A stretch of DNA of 64,000 nucleotides from Hirundichthys speculiger (taxonomy: Eukaryota; Chordata; Actinopteri; Beloniformes; Exocoetidae). Under the pieces are notes generated by a model, which did no database searches, was not told where the DNA came from, and saw only the letters and a list, made by a program, of their open reading frames with translations. Location: NCBI GenBank assembly GCA_018398805.1, contig JAGFBZ010000567.1:335001-399000 (forward strand), read 5' to 3'. The first letter of the stretch is position 1; every line of letters begins with the position of its first letter. Shown one piece after another: positions 10,701-22,227 of this stretch. The translations under genes and the position numbers were made by a program.

Positions 10701-13700
10701 GCTGGTGGTCTGGAGCTGCTGGTGGTCTGGAGCTGCTGGTGGTCTGGACCTGGTGATGGTCTGGACCTGCTGGTGGTCTGGACCTGCTGCTGGTCTGGAG
10801 CTGCTGCTGGTCAGGAGCTGCTGGTGGTCTGGACCTTCTGGTGGTCTGGACCTGCTGGTGGTCTGGAACTGCTGGTGGTCTGGAGCTGCTGGTGGTCTGG
10901 ACCTGGTGGTGCTCTGGACCTGGTGGTGGTCTGGACCTGCTGCTGGTCTAGGCTGGTGGTGGTCTAGACCTGCTGGTGGTCTGGACCTGCTTGGTGGTCT
11001 GGACCTTCTGGAGGTCTGGAGCTGCTGGTGGTCTAGGCTGGTGGTGGTCTAGACCTGCTGGTGGTCTGGAGCTGCTGGTGGTCTGGAGCTGCTGGCGGTC
11101 TAGGCTGGTGGTGATCTAGACCTGCTGGTGGTCTGGATCTGCTGGTGGTGGTCTGGAGCTGCTGGTGGTGGTCTGGACCTGGTCTGGCTCTGGTTGGCTG
11201 GACCTGCTGGTGGTCTGGACTGCTGGTGGCTGGTGGTGGTCTGGACTGCTGCTGGTGGTCTGGAGCTGCTGGTGGTCGGATGGTGGTCTGGACCTGGTCT
11301 GGAGCTGGTGGTCTGGTGGTCTGGTGATGTCTGGACTGGTGGCTGGTGGTGGTCTGGACTGCTGGTGGTCTGGACCTGCTGGTGGTCTGGACTGGCTGCT
11401 GGTCTGGAGCTGCTGGAGGTGCTGGTGGTCTAGGCTGGTGGTGATCTAGACCTGCTGGTGGTCTGGAGCTGCTGGTGGTCTGGATCTGCTGATCTGGTGG
11501 TCTGGAGCCTGGACTGGACCTGGTCTGGACCTGCTGGTGGTCTGGTGGTCTGGAGCTGCTGGTGGTCTGGAGCTGCTGGTGGTCTGGAGGAGCTGCTGTG
11601 GTCTGGACCTTCTGGTGGTCTGGACCTGCTGGTGGTCTGGACCTGCTGGTGGAGCTGGACTGGTGGCTAGGCTGGTGGTGGTGGTCTAGGACCTGCTGGT
11701 GGTCTGGAGCTGGTGGTGGTCTGGACCTGCTGGTGGTCTGGAGCTGCTGGTGGTCTGGACCTGCTGGTGGTCTCGGAGCTGGTGATGGTCTGGACCTGGT
11801 GTAGTCTGGACCTGCTGCTGGTCGGGAGCTGCTGGTGGTCTGGACCTGCTGGTGGTCTGGCTGGACCTGGTGGTCTGGAGCTGGTGGTCTGGATGCTGCT
11901 GGTCTGCTGGGTGGTCTGGAGGTCTGGAGCTGGTGGTCTGGACCTGCTGGTGGTCTGGAGCTGGTGATGGTCTGGACCTGGTGGTAGGTGGACCTGCTGC
12001 TGGTCTGGGAGCTGCTGGTGTTGGTCTGGTGGTCTGGTCTGGACCTGGTGGTGGTCTGGACCTGTCTGGTGGTCTGGAGCTGCTGGTGGTCGGACCTGCT
12101 GGTCTGGACCTGCTGGTGGTCTGGAGCTGCTGGTGGTCTGGAGCTGGTGGTGGACTGCTGGTGGTGGACCGCTGGTCTGGTGCTGGTGGTCTGGACCTGG
12201 TGGTGGTCTGGACCTGCTGCTGGTCTGGAGCTGCTGGTGGTCTAGGCCTGCTGTCTGGAGACTGCTGGTGGTCTGGAGCTGGTGGTGTCTGGACTGGTCT
12301 GGTGGTCTGGACTGCTGGTGGTCTGGACCTGCTGGTGGTCTGGAGCTGGTGATGGTCTGGACCTGGTGGTGTCTGGACCTGCTGCTGGTCGGGAGCTGCT
12401 GGTGGTCTGGACCTGCTGGTGGTCTGGACCTGCTGGTGGTCTGGAGCTGGTGGTGGTCTGGACCTGCTGGTGGTCTGGAGCTGCTGGTGGTCTGGAGCTG
12501 CTGTGGTCTGGAGGTGGTCTGGTGGGTCTGGAGCTGGTGATGGTCTGGACCTGGTGGTAGTCTGGACCTGCTGCTGGTCGGGAGCTGCTGGTGGTGGTCT
12601 GGAGCTGGTGATGGTGGTCTGGACCTGGTGGTAGGTCTGGACCTGCTGGCTGGTTCTGGGAGCTGGACTGGTGGTCTGGACCTGCTGGTGGTCTGGACCT
12701 GCTGGTGGTCTGGAGCTGCTGGTGGTCTGGACCTTCTGGTGGTCTGGACCTGGTGGTGGTCTGGACCTGGGGTCTGGAGCTGGTGATGGTCTGGACTGGT
12801 GGTGGGTCTGGAGCTGCTGGTCTGGAGCTGCTGGTGGTCTAGGCTGGTGGTGCTGGTGGTCTGGACCTGCTGGTGGTCTGGAGCTGGTGGTGGTCTGGTG
12901 CTGAAGCTGGTGGTAGTCTGGACCTTCTGGCGGTCTGGACCTGCTGATGGTCTGGACCTGCTGGTCTGGAGCTGCTGGTGGTCTAGGCTGGTGGTGATCT
13001 AGACCTGCTGGTGGTCTGGAGCTGCTGGTGCTGTCTACTGGTGGTCTGGACCTGCTGATGGTCTGGACCTGCTGGTGGTCTGGAGCTGCTGGTGGTCAGG
13101 AGCTGCTGGTGGTCTGGAGCTGCTGGTGGTGCTGGTGGTCTGGACCTGCTGGTGGTCTGGACCTGCTGGTCTGGAGCTACTGGTGGTCTAGGCTGGTGGT
13201 GGTCTAGACCTGCTGGTGGTCTGGAGCTGGTGGTGGTCTGGAGCTGCTGGTGGTCTGGAGCTGCTGGTGGTCTGGACCTGCTGGTGGTCTGGAGCTGGTG
13301 ATGGTCTGGACCTGGTGGTAGTCTGGACCTGCTGCTGGTCGGGAGCTGCTGGTGGTCTGGACCTGCTGGTGGTCTGGACCTGCTGGTGGTCTGGAGCTGC
13401 TGGTGGTCTGGACCTTCTGGTGGTCTGGAGCTGGTGGTGGTCTGGAGCTTCTGGTGGTCTGGAGCTGGTGATGGTCTGGACCTGGTGGTGGTCTGGACCT
13501 GGTGCTGGTCTGGAGCTGCTGGTGGTCTAGGCTGCTTTTCGTCTAGACCTGCTGGTGGTCTGGACCTGCTGGTGGTCTGGAGCTGCCGGTGGTCTGAAGC
13601 TGGTGGTAGTCTGGACCTTCTGGCGGTCTGGACCTGCTGATGGTCTGGACCTGCTGGTGGTCTAGGCTGGTGGTGGTCTAGACCTGCTGGTGATCTGGAG

Positions 13701-14961
13701 CTGCTGGTGGTCTGGACCTTCTGGTGGTCTGGACCTGCTGGTCTGGAGCTGCTGGTGGTCTAGGCTGGTGGTGGTCTAGACCTGTTGATGGTCTGGAGCT
13801 GCTGGTGGTCTGGAGCTGGTGGTGGTCTGGACCTTCTGGTGGTCTGGACCTGCTGGTCTGGAGCTGCTGGTGGTCTAGGCTGGTGGTGGTCTAGACCTGC
13901 TGGTGGTCTGGAGCTGCTGGTGGTCTGGAGCTGCTGGTGGTCTGGACCTGCTGGTCTGGAGCTACTGGTGGTCTAGGCTGGTGGTGGTCTAGACCTGCTG
14001 GTGGTCTGGAGCTGGTGGTGGTCTGGAGCTGCTGGTGGTCTGGAGCTGCTGGTGGTCTGGACCTGCTGGTGGTCTGGAGCTGGTGATGGTCTGGACCTGG
14101 TGGTAGTCTGGACCTGCTGCTGGTCGGGAGCTGCTGGTGGTCTGGACCTGCTGGTGGTCTGGAGCTGCTGGTGGTCTGGACCTTCTGGTGGTCTGGAGCT
14201 GGTGGTGGTCTGGAGCTTCTGGTGGTCTGGAGCTGGTGATGGTCTGGACCTGGTGGTGGTCTGGACCTGCTGCTGGTCTGGAGCTGCTGGTGGTCTAGGC
14301 TGCTTTTCGTCTAGACCTGCTGGTGGTCTGGAGCTGCCGGTGGTCTGAAGCTGGTGGTAGTCTGGACCTTCTGGCGGTCTGGACCTGCTGATGGTCTGGA
14401 CCTGCTGGTGGTCTAGGCTGGTGGTGGTCTAGACCTGCTGGTGATCTGGAGCTGCTGGTGGTCTGGACCTTCTGGTGGTCTGGACCTGCTGGTCTGGAGC
14501 TGCTGGTGGTCTAGGCTGGTGGTGGTCTAGACCTGTTGATGGTCTGGACCTGCTGGTGGTCTGGACCTGCTGGTGGTCTGGAGCTGGTGGTGGTCTGGAC
14601 GTTCTGGTGGTCTGGACCTGCTGGTGGTCTGGACCTGCTGGTCTGGAGCTGCTGGTGATCTAGGGTGGTGGTGAGCTAGACCTGTTGGTGGTCTGGAGCT
14701 GCTGGTGGTCTGGACCTGCTGGTCTGGACCTGCTGGTGGTCTAGGCTGGTGGTGATCTAGACCTGCTGGTGGTCTGGACCTGCTGGTGGTCTGAAGCTGC
14801 TGGTGGTCTGGAGCTGGTGGTGGTCTGGACCTTCTGGTGGTCTGGACCTGCTGGTGGTCTGGAACTGCTGGTGGTCTGGAGCTGCTGGTGGTATGGACCT
14901 GGTGATGGTCTGGACCTGCTGGTGGTCTGGAGCTGCTGGTGGTCTGGACTTTCTGGTGGTC
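7713..14961. repeat. Giant 17-bp minisatellite (7.2 kb)
   Basis: Hundreds of tandem units of the form ctggacctgctggtggt or ctggagctgctggtggt, with point variants and one-unit losses or gains. Repeated landmarks such as ggtctaggctggtggtggtc and gtctagacctg recur and show higher-order structure. The unit contains GCTGGTGG. Because 17 is not a multiple of three and the unit has no stop in any phase, all three + frames stay open for long stretches (Trp/Gly/Leu/Val-rich). These frames are artefacts. Confidence 0.97.
13198..14545. repeat. Higher-order duplication inside the 17-bp array
   Basis: Two blocks of about 0.75 kb (beginning near 13198 and 13985) carry the same rare variants in the same order. 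Cgggagctg lies at 13340/14125, gctgcttttcg at 13531/14299, agctgccgg at 13581/14332 and cctgttgat at 13781/14532. The offsets are 785, 768, 751 and 751, so they step by exactly 17 bp, meaning single units were lost or gained after duplication. Confidence 0.85.
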
Positions 14962-16396
14962 TTTGTCTCCTGATGTCCTGCTTCTGCCAGGTGTCCCCTC
15001 TGATCTTCTCCTGCTGTCTCTGGATGTCACTTATTCTTTTACTTTGGTACTTTGTTTGTTCGTGTCACATTTGTATTTGGACACTTCTTTCCTGGAAGTA
15101 TTTTTGCTCGTTTTTCAAATTAAAGGAGTCATGTTGGCTCCGCCTCCTGAGTCACCTGCATTTGGGTCCTCAAGTCATAACAGGTTGAACTCTGAGCAGC
15201 CTGGAGTTCATCAGTGCTCCATCATCCAGTAACTGAGGTGAACGTACATCAGCTCACTGTTGAGAGTAAAACTGCAGTTCTGCAGGTTTTCAGATTGAAG
15301 TTTTCTACAAGAACTCAGTCAGGTGATTAAAGGAGTTCAGAATTGTGGAATTTTAACAAACAGACAAAAGAACAAAGAGCAGATGTTATCCAAGCCTGCT
15401 CCTCTTCCTCTCATGCTCTAATTTCAGTCAGTACATGTTGGCTTGAGTTCAGCGCCGTCTGTGGACCTGAACAAAACCTTTCTGGACTCAACATCTGCAA
15501 ACTCATGCTTTTGGTTTCTGTGTTTTATCTGTAATAAGGCTGCTTTTATGTCTTTTATTAAAACTTTTTTCCATGAGAAAACCCTTTTCTGGTCATGATT
15601 TTGAGGACAGTCCACTGAGAACCACGAGACAGGAGGCCTGAATGAGCTGGAAACAAAAAGCTTCAATCCTGCCTTGATGTTGTCGAGTTTTGGTCTGCTT
15701 TGATCTGGAATTGAATTAAATCCGTTAATACATACATCAAATGATCGATTAACTTATTTCCTCTGGGCCTTCATGTGAAACGCTCTCTGCCAGTGAATTT
15801 CTCTGGGATGTCAGTCTGATGAGCACATCTGGCACAGCTGTTCTCCTGTCAGCTGCTAAGAGAGAGCTGCTTCTATATAAAAAAGACAGGACATAACACC
15901 ATTGCTCATATTTCTACCAAGACACCATAAACCAGTGTCTTGTCATGGACTGTTATTCTTATTATTTAACATATAAAGTTCCTTCTTCTCTTTCAGACCA
16001 AATTCACCAGACCAGCAGACGTGGAAGCAGCAGGTCATCAGGATCAACTTCAGAAGGAAACTCTGGAGCTCCAGCTGCTTGGTTGGATCAATGAGATCGG
16101 TTTACATAAAAGGTTTGTGATCACGTAAACCATGAAGCCACCTCCCCGTTTAAAGACCTGATTCTGACCATGTCTTCTTCCTGCTACTGTCTTTATTAAA
16201 AGGATGGATGGTGACCTTGACTTCTGGTTGAAATCTCTTCTGAAACCCTCTGACTTGTTCAGCTGGAGTCTCTGCTGAGTCCACTGAGGCGTTTTCATCT
16301 GAATATAGGATGAACTCCTGCCAGCGTGAGCCTGTTCAGCTGCTGCTGATGCCAGAACAGACACAGCGGGTATCTTTATCGGCGCAGAGCAGAGGG
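14962..16396. other. No gene recognised
   Basis: Unique-looking AT-rich sequence between the two giant minisatellites. Open frames of 60-104 residues here show no known domain or exon signals. Confidence 0.45.
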
Positions 16397-19300
16397 ATGC
16401 TTCCAGGTTGCTTCCAGGATGCTTCCAGGCTGCTTCCAGGATGCTTCCAGGCTGCTTCCAGGTGCTTCCAGGTGCTTCCAGGCTGCTTCCAGGTTGCTTC
16501 CAGGTTGCTTCCAGGATGTTTCCAGGCTGCTTCCAGGATGCTTCACGGTTGCTTCCAGGCTGCTTCCAGGTTGCTTCCAGGATGCTTCCAGGCTGCTTCC
16601 AGGATGCTTCCAGGCTGCTTCACGGATGCTTCCAGGATGCTTCCAGGCTGCTTCCAGGTTGCTTCCAGGTTGCTTCCAGGATGTTTCCAGGCTGCTTCCA
16701 GGATGCTTCACGGTTGCTTCCAGCTGCTTCCAGGCTGCTTCCAGGATGCTTCCAGGCTGCTTCCAGGATGCTTCCAGGCTGCTTCACGGATGCTTCCAGG
16801 ATGCTTCCAGGTTGCTCCAGGTTGCTTCCAGGATGTTTCCAGGCTGCTTCCAGGTTGCTTCCAGGATGCTTCCAGGCTGCTTCCAGGATGCTTCCAGGCT
16901 GCTTCACGGATGCTTCCAGGATGCTTCCAGGCTGCTTCCAGGATGCTTCACGGTTGCTTCCAGGATGCTTCACGGTTGCTTCCAGGATGCTGGTTGCTTC
17001 AGGTTGCTTCCAGGATGCTTCACGGTTGCTTCCAGGATGCTTTACGGTTGCTTCCAGGATGCTTCCAGGCTGCTTCATGGTGCTTCATGGATGCTTCCAG
17101 GTTGCTTCACGGTTGCTTCCAGGATGCTTCCAGGCTGCTTCACGGTTGCTTCCAGGTTGCTTCACGGTTGCTTCCAGGTTGCTTCCAGGTTGCTTCACGG
17201 TTGCTTCCAGGATGCTTCCAGGCTGCTTCCAGGCTGCTTCCAGGCTGCTTCCAGGTTGCTTCCAGGTTGCTTCACGGTTGCTTCACGGATGCTTCCAGGA
17301 TGCTTCCAGGCTGCTTCCAGGCTGCTTCCAGGTTGCTTCCAGGTTGCTTCCCGGTTGCTTCACGGTTGCTTCACGGATGCTTCCAGGATGCTTCCAGGCT
17401 GCTTCACGGTTGCCTCCAGGATGCTTCCAGGATGCTTCACGGTTGCTTCACGGTTGCTTCACAGATGCTTCCAGGATGCTTCCAGCTGCTTCCAGGCTGC
17501 TTCCAGGCTGCTTCCAGGTTGCTTCCAGGCTGCTTCCAGGATGCTTCACGGTTGCTTCCAGGATGCTTCACGGTTGTCCAGGATGCTTCCAGGATGCTTC
17601 ACGGTTGCTTCCAGGCTGCTTCCAGACTGCCTCACGGTTGCTTCCAGGATGCTTCCAGGATGCTTCACGGTTGCTTCCAGGATGCTTCACGGTTGCTTCC
17701 AGGATGCTTCCAGGCTGCTTCACGGTGCTTTACGGATGCTTCCAGGATGCTTCCAGGTTGCTTCACGGTTGCTTCCAGGATGCTTCCAGGCTGCTTCCAG
17801 GCTGCTTCACGGATGCTTCCAGGTTGCTTCACGGTTGCTTCCAGGCTGCTTCCAGGCTGCTTCACGGTTGCTTCACGGATGCTTCCAGGTTGCTTCACGG
17901 TTGCTTCTAGGTTGCTTCCAGGTTGCTTCACGGTTGCTTCCAGGATGCTTCCAGGCTGCTTCCAGGCTGCTTCCAGGCTGCTTCCAGGTTGCTTCCAGGT
18001 TGCTTCACGGTTGCTTCACGGATGCTTCCAGGATGCTTCCGGGCTGCTTCCAGGCTGCTTCCAGGTTGCTTCCAGGTTGCTTCACGGTTGCTTCACGGTT
18101 GCTTCACGGATGCTTTCAGGATGCTTCCAGGCTGCTTCCAGGATGCTTCACGGTTGCCTCCAGGATGCTTCCAGGATGCTTCACGGTTGCTTCACGGTTG
18201 CTTCACGGATGCTTCCAGGCTGCTTCCAGGCTGCTTCCAGGCTGCTTCCAGGCTTGCTTCCAGTTGCTGCTTCCAGGTTGCTTCCAGGTTGCTTCACTTT
18301 TGCTTCACGGATGCTTCCAGGATGCTTCACGGTTGCCTTCCAGGATGCTTCCAGGATGCTTCACGGTTGCCTCCAGGATGCTTCCAGGATGCTTCCAGGA
18401 TTCTTCACGGTTGCTTCCAGGTTGCTTCCAGGATGCTTCATGGTTGCTTCCAGGTTGCTTCCAGGCTGCTTCCAGGATGCTTCACGGTTGCTTCCAGGCT
18501 GCTTCCAGGATGCTTCACAGTTGCTTCCAGGATGCTTCACGGTTGCTTCCATGTTGCTTCCAGGATGCTTCCAGGATTCTTCACGGTTGCTTCCATGTTG
18601 CTTCCAGGATGCTTCCAGGATTCTTCACAGTTGCCTCCAGGATGCTTCCAGGATGCTTCCAGGATTCTTCACGGTTGCTTCCAGGTTGCTTCCAGGCATG
18701 CTTCCAGGATGCTTCACGGTTGCTTCCAGGTTGCTTCCAGGATGCTTCCAGGATGCTTCACGGTTGCTTCCAGGTTGCTTCCAGGATGCTTCACGGTTGC
18801 CTCCAGGATGCTTCCAGGATGCTTCCAGGTTGCTTCCAGGATGCTTCCAGGATGCTTCACGGTTGCTTCCAGGATGCTTCCAGGATTGCTTCCAGGATGC
18901 TTCCAGGATGCTTCACGGTTGCTTCCAGGATGCTTCCAGGATGCTTCACGGTTGCTTCCAGGATGCTTCCAGGTTGCTTCACGGTTGCTTCACGGAAGCT
19001 TCCAGGATGCTTCCAGGCTGCTTCCAGGATGCTTCACGGTTGCTTCCAGGCTGCTTCCAGGATGCTTCACGGTTGCCTCCAGGATGCTTCCAGGATGCTT
19101 CATGGTTGCCTCCAGGATGCTTCCAGGATGCTTCCAGGATTCTTCACGGTTGCTTCCAGGATGCTTCCAGGCTGCTTCCAGGATGTTTCATGGTTGCTTT
19201 TAGGTTGCTTCCAGGATGCTTCACGGTTGCTTCCAGGATGCTTCCAGGATGCTTCAGGGTTGCCTCCAGGATGCTTCCAGGATGCTTCCAGGATGCTTCA

Positions 19301-19919
19301 CGGTTGCTTCCAGGATGCTTCCAGGCTGCTTCCAGGATGCTTCACGGTTGCTTCCAGGATGCTTCCAGGATGCTTCATGGTTGCTTCCAGGATGCTTCCA
19401 GGATGCTTCCAGGTTGCTTCCAGGATGCTTCCGGGATTCTTCCAGGTTGCTTCCAGGATGCTTCCAGGATGCTTCACGGTTGCTTCCAGGATGCTTCCAG
19501 GATGCTTCACGGTTGCTTCCAGGATGCTTCACTGTTGCTTCTAGGATGCTTCCAGGATGCTTCCAGGATGCTTCCAGGATGCTTCACGGTTGCTTCCAGG
19601 ATGCTTCACAGTTGCTTCCAAGATGCTTCCAGGTTGCTTCCAGGATGCTTCACGGTTGCTTCCAGGTTTCTTCCAGGATGCTTCACGGTTGCTTCCAGGA
19701 TGCATCTCGGTGGCTTCCAGGTTGCTTCCAGGATGCTTCCAGGATTCTTCCAGGATGCTTCCAGGATGCCTCCAGGTTGCTTCCAGGATTCTTCCAGGTT
19801 GCTTCCAGGATGCTTCCAGGATTCTTCCAGGTTGTTTCCAGGATGCTTCCATGTTGCTTCCAGGATGCTTCCAGGATTCTTCCAGGATGCTTCACGGTTG
19901 CTTCCAGGATGCTTCCAGT
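16397..19919. repeat. Giant 11-bp minisatellite (3.5 kb)
   Basis: Over 300 tandem units of gcttccaggat/c/t with a common cacgg variant (gcttcacggtt). Neither strand has many stops because the 11-bp unit is stop-free in every phase. The three + frames each read an 11-residue repeat (Ala-Ser-Arg-Met-Leu-Pro-Gly-Cys-Phe-Gln-Asp type), producing an open frame of 1205 codons from 16310. No codon-level constraint is visible, so it is treated as non-coding. Confidence 0.97.
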
Positions 19920-19970
19920 CTCATTAACAAGAATGGCTGTGATTCACAACAGCTGGTGCAGAACAGCTAC

Positions 19971-20475
19971 TGTTATGGCCTGGGTCGGCCATGGCAGCCC
20001 TGTGTGTGTCTGTGTCTGTCAAGTTGGCGTCTCTCCCTGTCTTTAGTGGTTCCTGTTTTACTTTGAAAGGTCTGTCTTGTCTACATTGTTTTCTGCTTTG
20101 CTTCCTTCCCCTCGTTACCACTGATTCCCTGCACCTGCCTCTCGTTTGTTCCTCTGTGTATTTAAGTCCTGTCTTTTTCCCCTGTTCTCTGTGGGTCCAT
20201 TGTCGTCGTGAATGGAGCAGAGGAGAAGACGCCTCGGAGAAGGCAAGGCAGACGCTCACGCTCTCGGGCGGCTCCACAGTCCTGTATGTTTCCCTCTCGT
20301 CCCCTGGGTTTTCTTTAGCATGTTTTTTGCATTTTGACTTTTTGTGTTTTTTGATCTTCACCCTTTTTTGTGTTTTTGGATCAGTTTGAACTTTTTGTGT
20401 TTTGTTAATAAATCCTATGCTCTTTTTTGAGATCTCCTGCACCTTGGTCCTCTTTTAGTAGCTGCAGACATGACA
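19971..20475 (+). mobile_element. 5' LTR of a Ty3/gypsy-type retrotransposon
   Basis: Begins tgttatgg and ends atgaca, the TG...CA of LTRs. It is paired with 22759-23202. A TATA-like tatttaag lies at 20158-20165 and a polyadenylation signal aataaa near 20407. At 20191-20201, about 33 nt after the TATA-like box, is gtgggtccatt, the exact complement of the primer-binding position just inside the element. It differs from the 3' LTR by about a dozen substitutions, a 6-bp indel, and a 67-bp segment (20213-20279) also present internally at 20619-20685. Confidence 0.9.
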
Positions 20476-20476
20476 G

Positions 20477-20487
20477 AATGGACCCAC
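20477..20487 (+). promoter_or_regulatory. Putative self-primer binding site of the LTR element
   Basis: aatggacccac lies 1 nt inside the 5' LTR and is perfectly complementary over 11 nt to 20191-20201, the predicted 5' end of the element's RNA. Tf1 and sushi-like Ty3/gypsy elements prime reverse transcription by folding back the first ~11 nt of their own RNA instead of a tRNA. The match length and position fit that mode. The assignment is inferred. Confidence 0.7.
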
Positions 20488-20685
20488 CATCACCTGGACC
20501 AAGCGGGAGATCCCGATGCCTTTTGGGGCACCCGACTGGCCCTGGGGGGGCCCAAGAGCGTCCAGCACGCCAGCCGGAGCAGGGAGGTTGGCCCAGCGCA
20601 TTACCTGGCGTGCGCTTCTGGAGCAGAGGAGAAGACGCCTCGGAGAAGGCAAGGCAGACGCTCACGCTCTCGGGCGGCTCCATAG

Positions 20686-22227
20686 ATGGCCAGCCCTCCA
20701 GGCCTTCCTGTCGGTGGTATGACTTTGAGACCTAGGAATGAACAATCTGAAGCCCTGGAGGCCACATCCCTTCCAGCACTCACCCCGGTCCACGCACCGT
20801 GGACCCAGTTGCCACCGCCAAACCCCTCCTTCTCCATAGAGGCCTTGGACCTCTTACCGGGGTTTCCGGAGGAGGTCCAGGCCTTCCAAGAACTCCACCA
20901 CCGTCTCACGTCCTCCATAATGGGAACCACCAATGTGAGGCGGTGGAGATTCGTCTATGACCTCCTCCTGAGAAACCTCGCCGCCCAGCCCCGGCTCCTC
21001 CTCATACCGGACATAAGAGCGGTACAGGCCAGCCTGGTGAGGTGTAGGGATGAGCTGGTGGTCTTTGCATCGACGTCCAGGGCGGTCCCCGGTGCCGTTC
21101 CATCCGTCCCTGTTTCCGAGGTGGTCGACGCACCTCCCCTCGTTCCCGAGGTGGTCGACGCACCTCCCCTCGTTCCCGAGGTGGTCGACGCACCTCCCCT
21201 CATTCCCGAGGTGGTCGACGCACCTCCCCTCGTTCCCGAGGTGGTCGACAAACCTCCCCTCGTTCCCGAGGTGGTCGACGCACGCTCGCCAAATTCCGTT
21301 CCCGAGGTGGTCGACGCACCTCCCCTCGTTCCCGAGGTGGCCGACGCACCTCCCCTCGTTCCCGAGGTGGCCGACGCACCTCCCCTCGTTCCCGAGGTGG
21401 CCGACGCACGCTCGCCAAATTCCGTTCCCGAGGTGGTCGACGCACCTCCCCTCGTTCCCGAGGTGGTCGACGCACCTCCCCTCGTTCCCGAGGTGGTCGA
21501 CGCACCTCCCCTCGTTCCCGAGGTGGTCGACGCACGCTCGCCAGATTCCGTTCCAGAGGTGGTCGACGCGCCTCAACTCGCCTGTGCGGCGGTCGACGCG
21601 CCTCAACTCGCCTGTGCGGCGGTCGACGCGCCTCAACTCGCCTGTGCGACGGTCGACGCCCCTCAACTCGCCTGTGCGGCGGTCGACGCGCCGTTATGTG
21701 TCCCCAGGGCGGAGAATCAGGCATCGCCCCTGCGGCTGGAGCTGCAGGCGGCCGGGGCTCTCCCCGCGCCCCTGCGGCTGGAGCTGCAGGCGGTCCCGAT
21801 CCAGCCAGCACCACTGCAGCAGGTGGAGCCTCTTCCGTCGCCTCTGCAGCAGGAGCTGCAGGCGGTTGAGACTCTTCCGTCGCCGCTGCAGCAGGAGCTG
21901 CAGCAGGTTCAGCTTCTTCCATCGCCGCTGCAGCCGACCGTGACTCTTCTGACGCCGCTGCAGGAGGAGTCACAGATGGCTCCACTTCGCCTCCTGGCTC
22001 CCGTCTGGCGCCGCAGCCGCCCTCTGCCTCTTCAGTTCCTGGTTCCTGTCCGCTGGCGTTGCCTGCCTTATCTGTTCCTGGTTCCAGTCCGCTGGCGCGG
22101 TGGCCATCCACCTGAACTGTCTCTGCCGTCTGCCCGGCACCGAGGTCGACCCCCTGGACTGTTTAGGGCCTCTGTCAGGCACCGAGGTCGACCTCCTGGA
22201 CTGTGTTGGGCCTTCTTCCGGCGCTGA
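20686..22227 (+). CDS. Proline/valine-rich protein of the LTR element, unknown function
   Basis: A 513-codon frame from ATG at 20686 to TGA at 22225-22227, carried by the pol-less LTR retrotransposon. Residues 1-145 are non-repetitive, with a helical-looking segment (FPEEVQAFQELHHRL and following) that might correspond to a degenerate gag-like region; I recognise no family. Next come about 15 copies of a ten-residue repeat (EVVDAPPLVP; 30-bp unit, 21120-21560), then four copies of VDAPQLACAA (also 30 bp, 21565-21690), then Leu/Pro/Gln-rich and Arg-rich segments. GC content and CpG density are much higher than in flanking DNA. The uninterrupted frame through the repeats could reflect selection or just the 30-bp period. 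It is not a host gene. Confidence 0.45.
   Translation: MASPPGLPVGGMTLRPRNEQSEALEATSLPALTPVHAPWTQLPPPNPSFSIEALDLLPGFPEEVQAFQELHHRLTSSIMGTTNVRRWRFVYDLLLRNLAAQPRLLLIPDIRAVQASLVRCRDELVVFASTSRAVPGAVPSVPVSEVVDAPPLVPEVVDAPPLVPEVVDAPPLIPEVVDAPPLVPEVVDKPPLVPEVVDARSPNSVPEVVDAPPLVPEVADAPPLVPEVADAPPLVPEVADARSPNSVPEVVDAPPLVPEVVDAPPLVPEVVDAPPLVPEVVDARSPDSVPEVVDAPQLACAAVDAPQLACAAVDAPQLACATVDAPQLACAAVDAPLCVPRAENQASPLRLELQAAGALPAPLRLELQAVPIQPAPLQQVEPLPSPLQQELQAVETLPSPLQQELQQVQLLPSPLQPTVTLLTPLQEESQMAPLRLLAPVWRRSRPLPLQFLVPVRWRCLPYLFLVPVRWRGGHPPELSLPSARHRGRPPGLFRASVRHRGRPPGLCWAFFRR
21110..21690 (+). repeat. Two adjacent 30-bp coding minisatellites
   Basis: The first block repeats cccgaggtggtcgacgcacc plus ten more bases, with ggtcgac to ggccgac variants and a recurring longer variant encoding DARSP(N/D)SVP. 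The second block repeats gtcgacgcgcctcaactcgc plus ten bases. Both have a period of exactly ten codons, so copy-number change never shifts the frame. Confidence 0.9.

Noticed and set aside
7713..14961. Many Trp/Gly/Leu-rich open frames as membrane proteins
   Set aside because: The 17-bp unit is open in all three frames, and frames overlap one another without preference.
7713..19919. CRISPR-like arrays
   Set aside because: Repeats are contiguous with no unique spacers, and the DNA is eukaryotic.
16310..19927. 1205-codon open frame as a giant repeat protein
   Set aside because: It is the direct result of a stop-free 11-bp unit. Two other + frames are equally open, and there is no start, splice or composition change at its ends.
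21200..22111. Antisense Arg/Ala/Pro-rich open frames in the LTR element
   Set aside because: Shadows of the 30-bp and 42-bp repeats. The + frame matches the element's transcription direction.
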